Below, one piece after another: positions 27,596-36,079 of a DNA stretch of 64,000 nt. The stretch is taken from NCBI GenBank assembly GCA_963719285.1, contig CAVRBO010000004.1, positions 744,001 through 808,000 of the forward strand. The letters are read 5' to 3'. The position numbers and the translations under genes are program-made. Each line of letters opens with the position of its first letter. Within the stretch, counting starts at the first letter, position 1. The notes under the pieces were generated by a model that did not search any database, was not told the origin of the DNA, and saw only the letters and a list, made by a program, of their open reading frames with translations. The stretch is from C-114 sp963719285. Its GTDB lineage: Bacteria; Chloroflexota; Limnocylindria; Limnocylindrales; CSP1-4.

Positions 27596-28930
27596 ATGGC
27601 CGTCGAACACGACACCACGCTATCCAGCGCCGAGATCGTCCGCCTGTCCCGCGAGCACACCTTCTTCTCGTGGTCCGTCCAGGGCGCCATCGACCCCATC
27701 GCGATCGACCATGCCGAGGGCATCTACATCTACACGCCCGACGGCCGCCGGATCATCGATTTCAACAGTCAGCTCATGTCGGTGAACATCGGCCACGGCG
27801 ATCGCCGGGTGATCGACGCGATCACCGCCCAGGCGCTCAAGCTCCAGTACGTCCAGCCGGCGTTCGCGACCGAGCCCCGGGCCCGCCTCGGCCAGAAGCT
27901 CGCCGAGATCCTGCCGGGGGACATGGACAAGGTCTTCTTCACCCTCGGCGGCGCGGAGGCCGTCGAGAACGCGATCAAGCTTGCCCGCCACTACACCGGC
28001 CGGACGAAGATCCTCGCCCGCTACCGGTCCTACCACGGCGCCACGCTCGGCGCGATGACCCTCACCGGTGATCCGCGCCGCTGGGCGAACGAGCCGGGCA
28101 TCGTGGGTGTCGTGCGCTATCCCGACACGCACCGCTGGGGCGAGAAGGAGCCGCGGCCGGTCGAGGAGGCCCTGCGCGGCCTCGAGGACGTGATCATGTA
28201 CGAGGGACCGCACACGATCGCGGCCGTGTTCCTCGAGACGATCGTCGGGACGAACGGGATCCTCATCCCGCCCGACGGGTACATCCAGGGCGTGCGGGCG
28301 CTGTGCGACAAGTACGACATCCTGATGGTCGCCGACGAGGTCATGGCCGGCTTCGGGCGGACCGGGCACTGGTTCGCGATCGACCACTGGGACACCGTGC
28401 CCGACCTCATGACGATGGCCAAGGGCCTCACGTCGAGCTACCTGCCGCTCGGCGCCGTCGCCATGCGCCGGCACATCGCCGAGCGCTTCGACAACCAGAT
28501 GTTCTACGGCGGCCTCACCTACAGCAGCCACCCGGTGAGCCTCGCGGCCGCGCTGGCCACGATCGGGGTGTACGAGGAGGACGGCCTCATCGAGAACGCC
28601 GCCCGACTGGGCGAGGTCCTCCGCGGCCACCACGAGGCGCTCTACGCGAAGCACCCGAGCGTGGGGACGCATCGCAACCTCGGGCTGTTCGGGATCATCG
28701 ACCTCGTCCGGAGCCGCGACCCGTACACGCCGATGACGGCGTTCAACGGCTCGTCCGACGAGATGAAGGCGATCGGGAAGTACTTCCGCGACCACGGCCT
28801 GTACACGCTGATCGCGAACAACTCGATCCACACGAACCCGCCGCTGTGCATCACCGAGGAGCAGATCGGCGAGGCGTTCGAGATCGTCGACGCCGCGCTC
28901 GACATCTCCGACCAGGCGGTCCAGGGCTGA
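27596..28930 (+). CDS. Class III aminotransferase (probable beta-alanine:pyruvate type)
   Basis: 444-residue fold-type I omega-aminotransferase. Visible are FFTLGGAEAVENAIKLAR, the YHGAT segment, AVFLETIVGTNG, VADEVMAGFGRTG with the PLP-binding Asp, and Schiff-base Lys276 in MTMAKGLTSSYLPLGA. In this cluster the likely job is beta-alanine transamination to malonate semialdehyde, the substrate of MmsA. Taurine or other omega-amino acids are possible. It is the first gene of a plus-strand run, followed at 22 nt by the ABC importer genes. Confidence 0.88.
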   Translation: MAVEHDTTLSSAEIVRLSREHTFFSWSVQGAIDPIAIDHAEGIYIYTPDGRRIIDFNSQLMSVNIGHGDRRVIDAITAQALKLQYVQPAFATEPRARLGQKLAEILPGDMDKVFFTLGGAEAVENAIKLARHYTGRTKILARYRSYHGATLGAMTLTGDPRRWANEPGIVGVVRYPDTHRWGEKEPRPVEEALRGLEDVIMYEGPHTIAAVFLETIVGTNGILIPPDGYIQGVRALCDKYDILMVADEVMAGFGRTGHWFAIDHWDTVPDLMTMAKGLTSSYLPLGAVAMRRHIAERFDNQMFYGGLTYSSHPVSLAAALATIGVYEEDGLIENAARLGEVLRGHHEALYAKHPSVGTHRNLGLFGIIDLVRSRDPYTPMTAFNGSSDEMKAIGKYFRDHGLYTLIANNSIHTNPPLCITEEQIGEAFEIVDAALDISDQAVQG

Positions 28931-28952
28931 CCCCGACGGGTTGACGGGGCCG

Positions 28953-29888
28953 ATGGCGACCGCCGCCCGAGCACTCGCCGGGCCGAGCGCCGCGCCGGAG
29001 GAGGCGGCCGGCCTGACGCCGCGCCGCCGGGTGATCGCGCTCGTGGTCCTCGTCATCGCCGTGTTCGCCATCTGGGAGGGCGTCAAGTGGCTGGGCGGCG
29101 ACCCGTGGCGGATCCACGGCCCGGTCTTCGGGGTCCAGTTCGACTACGAACACTTCCCGCCGTTCGCCTGGCGGATCGCCGACGACCTGTCGCTCCCGCA
29201 CATCTGGAGCATCGCGGCCGCGTTCGTGGAGCCGGCCCAACGCGGCGGCCCGCCGCTCGTCCAGATCCTCGCCGGCAATGCCCTGTTCACGTTCCGTGAA
29301 TCGGTGACCGGGTTCATCCTGGGCGGGTTGCTCGGCCTGGGCCTGGGCGTCCTGTTCGTGCACTCGCGCCTCGCCGAGCGGGCTCTCGTGCCGTACGTGG
29401 TCGCTTCCCAGACCGTGCCGATCCTGGCGATCTCGCCGATCATCGTCGTCGCGATCAAGGCCGACTGGCTGTCGGTCGCGCTGGTGTCCGCCTACCTGAC
29501 GTTCTTCCCGGTCACCATCGCCTCGCTCCGCGGGCTCCGTGCCGCGGACCCAAGAGCGCTCGAGCTGTACCGCTCCTACGCGGCGTCCCGCTCCGAGATC
29601 CTGTGGAAGCTCCGCCTGCCGACGTCGGTGCCCTACCTGTTCTCCTCGCTCCGGGTGGCGGCCGCCGCGGCGGTCATCGGCGCGATCATCGGCGAGATCC
29701 CCGCCGGGGTCGCCGACGGCCTCGGCAGTTCCATCGTCAACTACAACCAGTACTACGTCACGGCCCCGGCCCGCCTGTGGGTGACGATCATCATGTGCAC
29801 CTTCGTGGGTCTCGCCTTCGTCGGTATCGTCCGCGCGGCGGAGGCCGTGACGACCCGGGGCAGGTACCGCACGATGGACGCCCAGTGA
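28953..29888 (+). CDS. ABC transporter permease (SsuC/ThiX-like), first
   Basis: 311-residue inner-membrane permease of the nitrate/sulfonate/pyrimidine-precursor importer family. About six to seven TM segments are visible, the first at VIALVVLVIAVFAIWEGVKW. The EAA-type loop is LRAADPRALELYRSYAASRSE with KLRLPTSVPYLFSSLR. ATG at 28953; a TTG 12 nt upstream is also in frame. It is longer than the second permease because of an extra periplasmic segment of ~60 residues (HGPVFGVQFDYEHFPP). It pairs with the second permease to form a heterodimer. Confidence 0.88.
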   Translation: MATAARALAGPSAAPEEAAGLTPRRRVIALVVLVIAVFAIWEGVKWLGGDPWRIHGPVFGVQFDYEHFPPFAWRIADDLSLPHIWSIAAAFVEPAQRGGPPLVQILAGNALFTFRESVTGFILGGLLGLGLGVLFVHSRLAERALVPYVVASQTVPILAISPIIVVAIKADWLSVALVSAYLTFFPVTIASLRGLRAADPRALELYRSYAASRSEILWKLRLPTSVPYLFSSLRVAAAAAVIGAIIGEIPAGVADGLGSSIVNYNQYYVTAPARLWVTIIMCTFVGLAFVGIVRAAEAVTTRGRYRTMDAQ

Positions 29889-29910
29889 TGCCCACCCTGG
29901 CGGGAGACGC

Positions 29911-30762
29911 ATGATCGAACCGAAGCCCACGCCATCCGCCAAGCCGGTCGTCGCCATCGCCGGCGCCGGCAAGACGTTCGGTGCCGGACCGACCGCGGTG
30001 ACCGCGCTCGAGGGCATCGATCTGACGATCGGTGCCGGGGAGTTCGTGTCCCTCATCGGCCCGTCCGGCTGTGGCAAGTCGACGCTCCTGCGGCTCATCG
30101 GCGACCTCATCCCGCCGACGGCGGGCACCATCCGGGTCAACGACAAGCCCGCTCGCCAGGCCCGCCTTGACCGGGACTACGGCATGGTGTTCCAGGCGCC
30201 CGTGCTGATGGACTGGCGGACGATCGACCGGAACATCGAGCTGCCGCTCGAGATCATGGGCTTTCCCAAGGCGGAGCGGGCCCGCCGGTCGGCCGACCTG
30301 TTGCGGCTCGTCGAGCTCGAGGGCTTCGAGAACAAGCACCCGTGGCAGCTTTCGGGCGGCATGCAGCAGCGGGTGGCCATCGCCCGGGCCCTCGCGTTCG
30401 ATCCGAAGCTCCTGTTGATGGACGAACCCTTCGGGGCGCTCGATGAGATGACCCGCGAGCGGATGAACCTCGAGTTGATGAGCATCTGGAGGAGCACCGG
30501 GACGACCGTCGTGTTCGTCACCCACAGCATCCCCGAGGCTGTCTTCCTGTCGACGCGGGTCGTGGTCATGTCGGCCCGGCCGGGCCGGGTCTCGCGGGCG
30601 ATCGAGGTCGACCTGCCCCAACCGCGGACGGTCGACACGCGCGAGCTGGAGCGGTACTTCGAGCTCGTGACCGCCGTGCGCGAGGCGCTCCGCCAGCACG
30701 AGGGGGAACCCGGCGGCGACGAAGCCGGCGCCGCCCGGATCCGGGCCGAAGGCCTCGCATGA
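29911..30762 (+). CDS. ABC transporter ATP-binding protein (SsuB/TauB-like)
   Basis: 283 residues. Walker A is GPSGCGKST, the Q-loop lies in YGMVFQAPVLMDWR, the signature is LSGGMQQR, Walker B is LLLMDEPFGALDE, and the H-loop is VFVTHSIPEAVFL. A GGGAGA SD precedes the ATG. Its TGA overlaps the ATG of the second permease (ATGA), so they are coupled. It drives import together with the two permeases and the NMT1-like binding protein. Confidence 0.93.
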   Translation: MIEPKPTPSAKPVVAIAGAGKTFGAGPTAVTALEGIDLTIGAGEFVSLIGPSGCGKSTLLRLIGDLIPPTAGTIRVNDKPARQARLDRDYGMVFQAPVLMDWRTIDRNIELPLEIMGFPKAERARRSADLLRLVELEGFENKHPWQLSGGMQQRVAIARALAFDPKLLLMDEPFGALDEMTRERMNLELMSIWRSTGTTVVFVTHSIPEAVFLSTRVVVMSARPGRVSRAIEVDLPQPRTVDTRELERYFELVTAVREALRQHEGEPGGDEAGAARIRAEGLA

Positions 30763-31550
30763 CCGCGGCCGGCCTGCGCGGTCGGGCCGCGGGCTGGCTG
30801 CCCGCCGCCGTGGTGTTCGTCGTCGTCCTGGTCCTCTGGGAGACGCTGCTCACCCTGTTCGACGTGAAGTCGTTCCTGTTCCCGCGGCCGAGCGTGATCG
30901 TGGCGGCCCTGCTGGATGACAGCACGACGCTCTGGAAGGGCGTGCTGTTCACGGGGACCGAGGCGATCGGCGGGCTCATCGTCGGGGTCGTCCTCGGAAC
31001 GGTGGCCGGCCTCGCGACCGCACGCTGGGCGACGGCCCGGGAGATCCTGGTGCCGGTCGCGATCGGTGCCAGCTCGATCCCGATCCTCGCGTTCGCGCCG
31101 ATCACGATCAACTGGTTCGGCTCGGAGAGCGTGCTGCCGCGGATGACGATCTCGGCCCTGATGGTCTTCTTCCCGGTGATGGTCAACACCGTCCGCGGCC
31201 TGACCCAGGTCGAGCCGGCTGCCCTGGAGCTCATGCGCTCCTATGCGGCGGGCGACATGGAGATCCTGCGCCGCCTGCGGATCCCGAACGCCCTGCCGTA
31301 CTGGTTCACCGCGCTGCGCATCGCGACGACGCTGAGCGTGATCGGGGCGGTCGTCGGGGAGTTCTTCGGCGGGCCGCTCTACTCGCTCGGGATCTACATC
31401 ACGTACTACACGGGCCAGTTCAAGTACCCCACCGCCTGGGCGGCGATCGTGCTGTCGTGCGCCCTGGGGATCGGCTGCTACCTGGCGGCGGTGGTCGCCG
31501 AACGGATCGTCTTGCCCTGGAACCAGGCCCGTCTCGCCGGGGAGTCCTGA
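30759..31550 (+). CDS. ABC transporter permease (SsuC/ThiX-like), second
   Basis: 263 residues with six TM segments. The conserved cytoplasmic loop is LTQVEPAALELMRSYAAGDM, then LRRLRIPNALPYWFTALRIA. Starts inside the stop codon of the ATPase gene. The size is standard for the family. The two non-identical permeases imply a heterodimeric channel. Confidence 0.9.
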   Translation: MTAAGLRGRAAGWLPAAVVFVVVLVLWETLLTLFDVKSFLFPRPSVIVAALLDDSTTLWKGVLFTGTEAIGGLIVGVVLGTVAGLATARWATAREILVPVAIGASSIPILAFAPITINWFGSESVLPRMTISALMVFFPVMVNTVRGLTQVEPAALELMRSYAAGDMEILRRLRIPNALPYWFTALRIATTLSVIGAVVGEFFGGPLYSLGIYITYYTGQFKYPTAWAAIVLSCALGIGCYLAAVVAERIVLPWNQARLAGES

Positions 31551-31655
31551 GTCCGGTCCGTGTTCGTCGTCGCGACACTCTCGGAGGGCGACGGCGGGCG
31601 GAGCCCTGGGGTACCCTGCCGGGATCGCCGGAGCGAGTGAAGGAGGAGGAACGCG

Positions 31656-32750
31656 ATGTCCGTTCGCACGCGCATGGGGGCCGTCGGGCTCGTCGTCGGG
31701 CTGGTCGCGGGGGCCTGCGGGACTTCCGCTCCCGCCGCCCTGACGCCCATCAAATTCCAGTTGCAGTGGGTCGCCCAGTCCCAGTTCGCGGGCTACTACG
31801 CGGCCCTCGATCAGGGCTACTACAAGGATGCGGGCCTCGACGTGACCCTGCTCCTCGGCGGGCCCCAGGTGAACAACGTCCAGGTCGTCGCCACGGGCGG
31901 GGCGGACATCGGGACCGCCTGGCTCCCGAACATGCTCCAGTCGCGCGAGGGCGGCACGGATCTCGTGTCGATCTCCCAGATCTTCCAGCGCTCCGGCACC
32001 CGGATGGCCTCGTTCAAGGACAAGAACATCACGGACCCGAAGTCGATGGCGGGCAAGAAGATCGGCAGCTGGCTCGGCGGGAACGAGCCGGAGCTGTTCG
32101 CCGCGCTGACCAAGGCCGGCCTCGACCCGACCAAAGAGAACGTCATCAAGCAGAACTTCGACATGTCGGGCCTGCTCAAGGGCGACCTCGACGTGGCCCA
32201 GGCGATGATCTACAACGAGTACGCCCAGGTCCTCGAGGTGACCAACCCGGCCACCGGCAAGCTCTACCAGCCGAGCGAGCTCAACGTGGTCGACTTCAAC
32301 GATCCGAGCGTCGGGACGGCGATGCTCCAGGACCAGATCTTCGCCCGCGCGTCATGGCTCAGCACCGGTGACAACGCCGCGACCGCGACCAAGTTCCTGA
32401 CGGCCACCTACCGGGGCTGGATCTACTGCCGGGACAACCCGGACAAATGCGTCCAGATCGTCCTGAGCAAGGGATCGCAGCTCGGCGCGAGCCATCAGGC
32501 CTGGCAGATGAACGAGATCAACGCGCTCATCTGGCCGTCGCCGGGCGGCATCGGCCAGCTCGACCAGACCCTCTACCAGCAGACGGTGACGATCGCGACG
32601 ACCTACAAGGTCCTCAAGGCCGCCCCGTCCGCCGACGCGGTCCGGACCGACCTCTCCGCGGCGGCCCTGAAGGCCCTGCCGAGCGGCACCGACGCGAACG
32701 GCGCCGGCTTCACGAAGGCGACGGTCACGCTCAACGCCGGCGGCAACTAG
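31656..32750 (+). CDS. NMT1/ThiY-like substrate-binding lipoprotein of the ABC importer
   Basis: 364 residues. Signal peptide with lipobox VAGAC (Cys at about 21), so it is membrane-tethered outside. Then the NMT1/THI5-type fold: FQLQWVAQSQFAGYYAALDQ, GYYKDAGLDVTLLLGG, ADIGTAWLPNMLQ, KKIGSWLGGNEPE. Family members bind pyrimidine-like compounds (HMP precursors), riboflavin, nitrate or sulfonates. With the hydantoinase pathway nearby, a pyrimidine or hydantoin is the best guess. A very strong AAGGAGGAGG SD precedes the ATG. It ends in a clear terminator. Confidence 0.9.
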   Translation: MSVRTRMGAVGLVVGLVAGACGTSAPAALTPIKFQLQWVAQSQFAGYYAALDQGYYKDAGLDVTLLLGGPQVNNVQVVATGGADIGTAWLPNMLQSREGGTDLVSISQIFQRSGTRMASFKDKNITDPKSMAGKKIGSWLGGNEPELFAALTKAGLDPTKENVIKQNFDMSGLLKGDLDVAQAMIYNEYAQVLEVTNPATGKLYQPSELNVVDFNDPSVGTAMLQDQIFARASWLSTGDNAATATKFLTATYRGWIYCRDNPDKCVQIVLSKGSQLGASHQAWQMNEINALIWPSPGGIGQLDQTLYQQTVTIATTYKVLKAAPSADAVRTDLSAAALKALPSGTDANGAGFTKATVTLNAGGN

Positions 32751-32781
32751 GCCGTCGCTCATCGTCCCTCGCAGATCCGTC

Positions 32782-32807
32782 GAGGCCGGCCCTTCCGGGC
32801 CGGCCTC
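32782..32807 (+). terminator. Terminator of the importer operon
   Basis: Perfect 11-bp stem GAGGCCGGCCC / GGGCCGGCCTC with loop TTCC, then TTCGAT. Lies 31 nt after the binding-protein stop codon. Confidence 0.85.
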
Positions 32808-33215
32808 TTCGATCCCGTAGGGGAGTGGCTCGCTCCGCGCCCCGCCGCGCCAGCGCTTACGCGGCGCCGCGCCCGGCCGCGCGCCCGCGCTTACGCGGCG
32901 CGCCCGCGCTAGGCGGCGCCGGCGCTTACGCGGCGCCGCGCCCGGCCCGCGCTACGCCGCGCCCGCACCACGCCGCGCCCCAAGCCCGACCGCTATCGCC
33001 CCCATGATTGCCGTGAGCACAGGGGCCGATCGCCAAGGCTCGGCCGGCGCCGCGCCCTTGGCGCTCTCCGTGACGGCCGGGTCGGCATATCCGGCGTAGG
33101 CGAGCGCATAAGCCGAGGTCCCGGGCGTCGTGACCGGGCGTTCCGTTTCCTCCCGTGCGTGGGGAGCCCGGCCCGACCGGGTGAGCGCGGGCCAATCGCC
33201 AGGCAAGGGCCGGAT

Positions 33216-33234
33216 ATGACGATGTGGCCGTCAT
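33216..33234. repeat. 19-bp palindromic motif at the XRE start (copy 2)
   Basis: Identical to the motif at 18437-18455 and again overlaps the ATG of the XRE gene. CCGGAT precedes it in both copies. Confidence 0.7.
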
Positions 33235-33985
33235 GGCGACACGCAAGCGGGTCGATGGGCGGCTGGCGGGCGATCGGGAAGCGCAGGCGATCGCGGCGAC
33301 GCTCGGCGCCCAGGCGGCGTCGACCCGTCGGAGCCTCCGGCTGGGCCAGGCCACGGTCGCGGTGCGCTGTGGGATCAGTCGCAGCCGGCTGGGCGATCTC
33401 GAGCGCGGGCAGGGGGAGGGCGCCCCGCTCGGGCTGTGGGTCGCCCTCGGTCTCGTCCTCGGCCGACCGCTCCGGGTGGAGCTCAGCCGGGCGATCGGGA
33501 CCGACACGGCCGATGCCGGCCACCTCGCGATCCAGGAGCTCGTCCTGCGCCTGGGCCGGGGCGCCGGGTATGGCCGCGGGTTCGAGGTGCCGACCCGGCC
33601 GACCGACCCGGCCCGCTCGACCGATGTCGGCCTGCGCGACGATGCGCGCCGGACGCTCGTCCTGGTCGAGTGCTGGAACACGATCGGCGATGTCGGGGCC
33701 GCCGCGCGGGCGACCAGCCGGAAGCTCGCCGAGGCCGAGGCCCTCGCGATCGCCCAGGGCGGCGAGCGACCGTTCACCGTTGCCGGCGTGTGGGTCGTCC
33801 GGGCAGCCGCTCGCAACCGGGCCCTCGTGGCCCGCTACCCGGAGGTCTTCGCCGCCCGCTTCCCGGGCTCATCCGCCCGTTGGGTCGCGGCCCTCACCCA
33901 TGGCACGGAGCCGCCCCCGGAGCCCGGGCTCGTGTGGTGCGACGTCGGCGCGATCCGCCTCTTCGCCTGGCGCCGCCGCGCCTGA
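33233..33985 (+). CDS. XRE-family HTH protein with nuclease-like C-terminal domain (intact copy)
   Basis: 250 residues. The N-terminal ~75 form an XRE HTH (AASTRRSLRLGQATVAVRCG, then ISRSRLGDLERGQGEG). From about residue 95, HLAIQELVLRLGRG, then STDVGLRDDARRTLVLVECW and RKLAEAEALA follow a beta-hairpin pattern like PD-(D/E)XK nuclease folds (Asp, then a strand ending in Glu). The usual Lys is replaced (ECWN), so activity is doubtful. I do not recognise a named family. ATG 33233 chosen; GTG 33224 lies 9 nt upstream. The gene start overlaps its own palindrome, suggesting autoregulation. It sits alone in a repeated element. Confidence 0.75.
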   Translation: MATRKRVDGRLAGDREAQAIAATLGAQAASTRRSLRLGQATVAVRCGISRSRLGDLERGQGEGAPLGLWVALGLVLGRPLRVELSRAIGTDTADAGHLAIQELVLRLGRGAGYGRGFEVPTRPTDPARSTDVGLRDDARRTLVLVECWNTIGDVGAAARATSRKLAEAEALAIAQGGERPFTVAGVWVVRAAARNRALVARYPEVFAARFPGSSARWVAALTHGTEPPPEPGLVWCDVGAIRLFAWRRRA

Positions 33986-34020
33986 GCGGCGACGGGACGG
34001 CCAGCGGCCGCGACGGGCCG

Positions 34021-34153
34021 CCGCGCTGAACGATGAGCGGGAGGGCCGGCGGCCGCGACGGGAGGACCGGCGCGCTGAAACGATGAGCGGGAGGGCCGGC
34101 GGCCGCGACGGGAGGACCGGCGCGCTGAACGATGAGCGGGAGGGCCGGCGGCC
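34021..34153. repeat. Minisatellite, almost three units of ~50 bp
   Basis: Units CGCGCTGAACGATGAGCGGG plus a GGCCGG-rich half, 49-50 bp each; the middle one has one extra A. Ends directly at the stop codon of the lipoprotein gene. The copy 1 array is one unit shorter, which shows slippage or unequal exchange. Confidence 0.85.
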
Positions 34154-35317
34154 TTACGGGAGGGCCTTGATCGCCTCCGTCACGATGGCAGGCACGGGCT
34201 CGGTGCCTGGCTCGACATGGATCATGTACAGCACATGATCGTGCGCGTACAGGTATTCCTCTTGGTTGAGCGTCTCGAAAGGCCCGTACAGAGCGTGCGT
34301 GACCGCCTTGCCGGCGATCGTCAGCTTCTGAGGTTCGAACGGGAACTCCGGGCGGCTCGACAGCGCGATCCGCGCCGCGATCAGGCCATTGGTCGGCGCT
34401 CCGGCGAACCTCATCGCGACGATCACGATGCCGGGCTTGGTCGGCAGGAGGCCGATGGCGACATCGACATCGGCGATCTTGACTCCGACCTTGGCCGCCA
34501 TCGCCTGCGGCTCGCCTGGGCAGACGTAGGAACACATGTCCCCGGTGGTGCCCACGGAGGCGCCGGGGAAGCTGTACCGGGTCAGCGGTCGGCCATCCAG
34601 CGTGGCGGGGAGCACGGCCTCGAGCTTTGGCTGGAACATCGTGGTGAGTGCGTCGACCACGAGGGCCCGATCAACGACTGCAGCCGAGGCGACGATGACG
34701 ACAGTTCCCGTCACCATGACCGTGACCGAGCGATCGGCCAGGAACGGATCCTTCGGCCAGCGCAACGTCCGGACCGCACGCCCGCCGATCGTGCCCTGAG
34801 TGACGCTCCCGCCGGTCTTCTCGGTCAGACTCGCGCTGACGAAGTCATCGGCCAGATCCTGTGCCGGGACGCCGCGAAGGCGGAGCGCGATGACCGAGAT
34901 CTGCCCGGTGCCGCTCGCACCTTCGAAGTCGGCCACCGTTCGTCCCGTCTCCGTGAGGATCCGATCGAACACGGGAGCCGAGGAATAGCCACTTTCGAAG
35001 TCCGCGGCCGTGAGCACACGAGGCTCGAGATACGAGGCACCGGCAAAGGTCGGCAGGAGCGCCTCGAGTTCGGTCAGCGGGTCCGGACTCCCGAGCACGG
35101 GAGCGGAGGCGGAAGCTGCGCTCGAGGGCCCGGTCGCGGGCGGCGGGCTCGGAGCGACGGTCGGGGCCAGGGCGACGGTCGGGGCCAGGGCGGCGGGCGG
35201 CGGGGTGGATGCGCTCGGCGCTGCCGTATCCGCAGGCGCGGCGATGGTCGTACAGCCTGTTGCGAGTAGGACGGCCAGTCCCATCGCGACTGCGGCGCGG
35301 ACGCCTGTTCGAGTCAC
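34154..35317 (-). CDS. Exported lipoprotein of unknown function
   Basis: 387 residues. Signal peptide with lipobox LLATGC (Cys at about 22), then an Ala/Pro/Thr-rich linker of ~55 residues and a globular domain of ~310 residues. The domain has alternating hydrophobic strands and two nearby cysteines (MCSYVCPGEP) that could form a disulfide or bind metal. No family recognised. GTG start with a GGGGGATCTCC SD. Its stop codon abuts the minisatellite of the repeat element, so its terminator region was replaced or invaded. Confidence 0.7.
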   Translation of the reverse strand: MTRTGVRAAVAMGLAVLLATGCTTIAAPADTAAPSASTPPPAALAPTVALAPTVAPSPPPATGPSSAASASAPVLGSPDPLTELEALLPTFAGASYLEPRVLTAADFESGYSSAPVFDRILTETGRTVADFEGASGTGQISVIALRLRGVPAQDLADDFVSASLTEKTGGSVTQGTIGGRAVRTLRWPKDPFLADRSVTVMVTGTVVIVASAAVVDRALVVDALTTMFQPKLEAVLPATLDGRPLTRYSFPGASVGTTGDMCSYVCPGEPQAMAAKVGVKIADVDVAIGLLPTKPGIVIVAMRFAGAPTNGLIAARIALSSRPEFPFEPQKLTIAGKAVTHALYGPFETLNQEEYLYAHDHVLYMIHVEPGTEPVPAIVTEAIKALP

Positions 35318-35412
35318 GGAGATCCCCCGGGTGGATACGAAGGAGAGCCACCCCGGCCCAGCCTACTCGCTGGCAGCGTGGGGGACTACCCCGCCGATGG
35401 TTCCGGCCGTGG

Positions 35413-35877
35413 TCATGACGCGACCGCCGTGCTTCTCCAGGAGGTGTACCGCGGCGGCCAGGCGTCGGGGTCGCCGCGCTCGCCGACGACCGCGTGCTCG
35501 ATATCGAACTCGTAGAGCCGGTAGTCGTCATCCACCCCGAAGGCCCACACGGCCGCCGCGGCGTCACGAAGAGCCGGGTCCACGACTTCGAGCGCGTGGC
35601 CACGGACGAGGAACTCGTGCGGTTCGGACCGGTCCTGGTGCGCGTGCAGGGCGTACCGGCCGTCGGCGGCCAGATCGCCCAGTTTCGCCGAACCGGCGAT
35701 GAGGAAGCCGAGCAGGCGACCATCGACGATCGCGATGTTGATCGGGTGGATCCGCGGAGTGGCGTCTCCCCGTACCGTGGCGAGCAGGGCCTCGCCCGTC
35801 CCATATCGCTCGAACAGGCGGCGCCCGTGGTCGGCCAGCTCCGGCGCGGCCGCCGCGAAGCCGTTCCACGTGCTCAT
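35413..35877 (-). CDS. Pyridoxamine 5'-phosphate oxidase-like FMN-binding protein
   Basis: 154 residues of the split-barrel PNPOx/general stress fold: FERYGTGEALLATVRGDATP, RIHPINIAIVDGRLLGFLI, KLGDLAADGRYALHAH, FLVRGHALEV. Probably binds FMN or F420; the reaction is unknown. It starts inside the stop codon of a micro-membrane protein (ATGA). The divergent neighbour is a MocR regulator, a family known to control PNPOx and vitamin B6 genes, which supports a link to PLP homeostasis. Confidence 0.82.
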   Translation of the reverse strand: MSTWNGFAAAAPELADHGRRLFERYGTGEALLATVRGDATPRIHPINIAIVDGRLLGFLIAGSAKLGDLAADGRYALHAHQDRSEPHEFLVRGHALEVVDPALRDAAAAVWAFGVDDDYRLYEFDIEHAVVGERGDPDAWPPRYTSWRSTAVAS

Positions 35878-36008
35878 CGTCCGTCGAAACTCGGGCGGAG
35901 GCGATCGTCGACGAAGGAGTCACGACTCTCGGCCCCGAAGGCGACCGCCGCCACATCGAGGACCAGGAGCGCGAACACCGTGGTCAGCAGGATCAGGAAC
36001 CCATCCAT
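35874..36008 (-). CDS. Micro-membrane protein (44 aa) coupled to the PNPOx-like gene
   Basis: ATG at 36008 gives a hydrophobic helix (FLILLTTVFALLVLDVAAVAF, residues about 4-24) followed by a charged tail ESRDSFVDDRLRPSFDGR. A GAGG SD lies about 10 nt upstream. The TGA overlaps the ATG of the next gene, which argues it is translated. A longer open frame to 36302 runs through the MocR promoter and is not credible. Similar short TM-plus-tail leaders occur in actinobacterial operons, but I cannot name a family. Confidence 0.6.
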   Translation of the reverse strand: MDGFLILLTTVFALLVLDVAAVAFGAESRDSFVDDRLRPSFDGR

Positions 36009-36073
36009 CGGGCGGTACCTCGCGTTGTGCAGGTCGTTGATGGAACGATCATGACGGGCGACCGGTCCTCTGG

Positions 36074-36079
36074 TAAGGT
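36074..36079 (+). promoter_or_regulatory. -10 box of the MocR gene (leaderless)
   Basis: TAAGGT ends 8 nt before the ATG, with no SD between. The divergent gap to the micro-protein is only 79 nt, so a bound MocR dimer could control both directions. Confidence 0.45.

Larger units (their letters stand above)
32836..34153 (+). repeat. Direct repeat copy 2 of the ~1.3-kb XRE element
   Basis: Same order and orientation as 18054-19316. The GC array here is somewhat different in unit content, and the minisatellite is one unit longer. It starts about 30 nt after the importer terminator and ends exactly at the stop codon of the downstream minus-strand lipoprotein gene. Like copy 1, it occupies a convergent gap. 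Confidence 0.9.

Noticed and set aside
18054..34153. Composite transposon with IS elements at both ends
   Set aside because: No transposase, no DDE/HUH protein and no terminal inverted repeats seen; the repeated gene is an XRE-type HTH protein. I keep only the direct-repeat bracketing claim.
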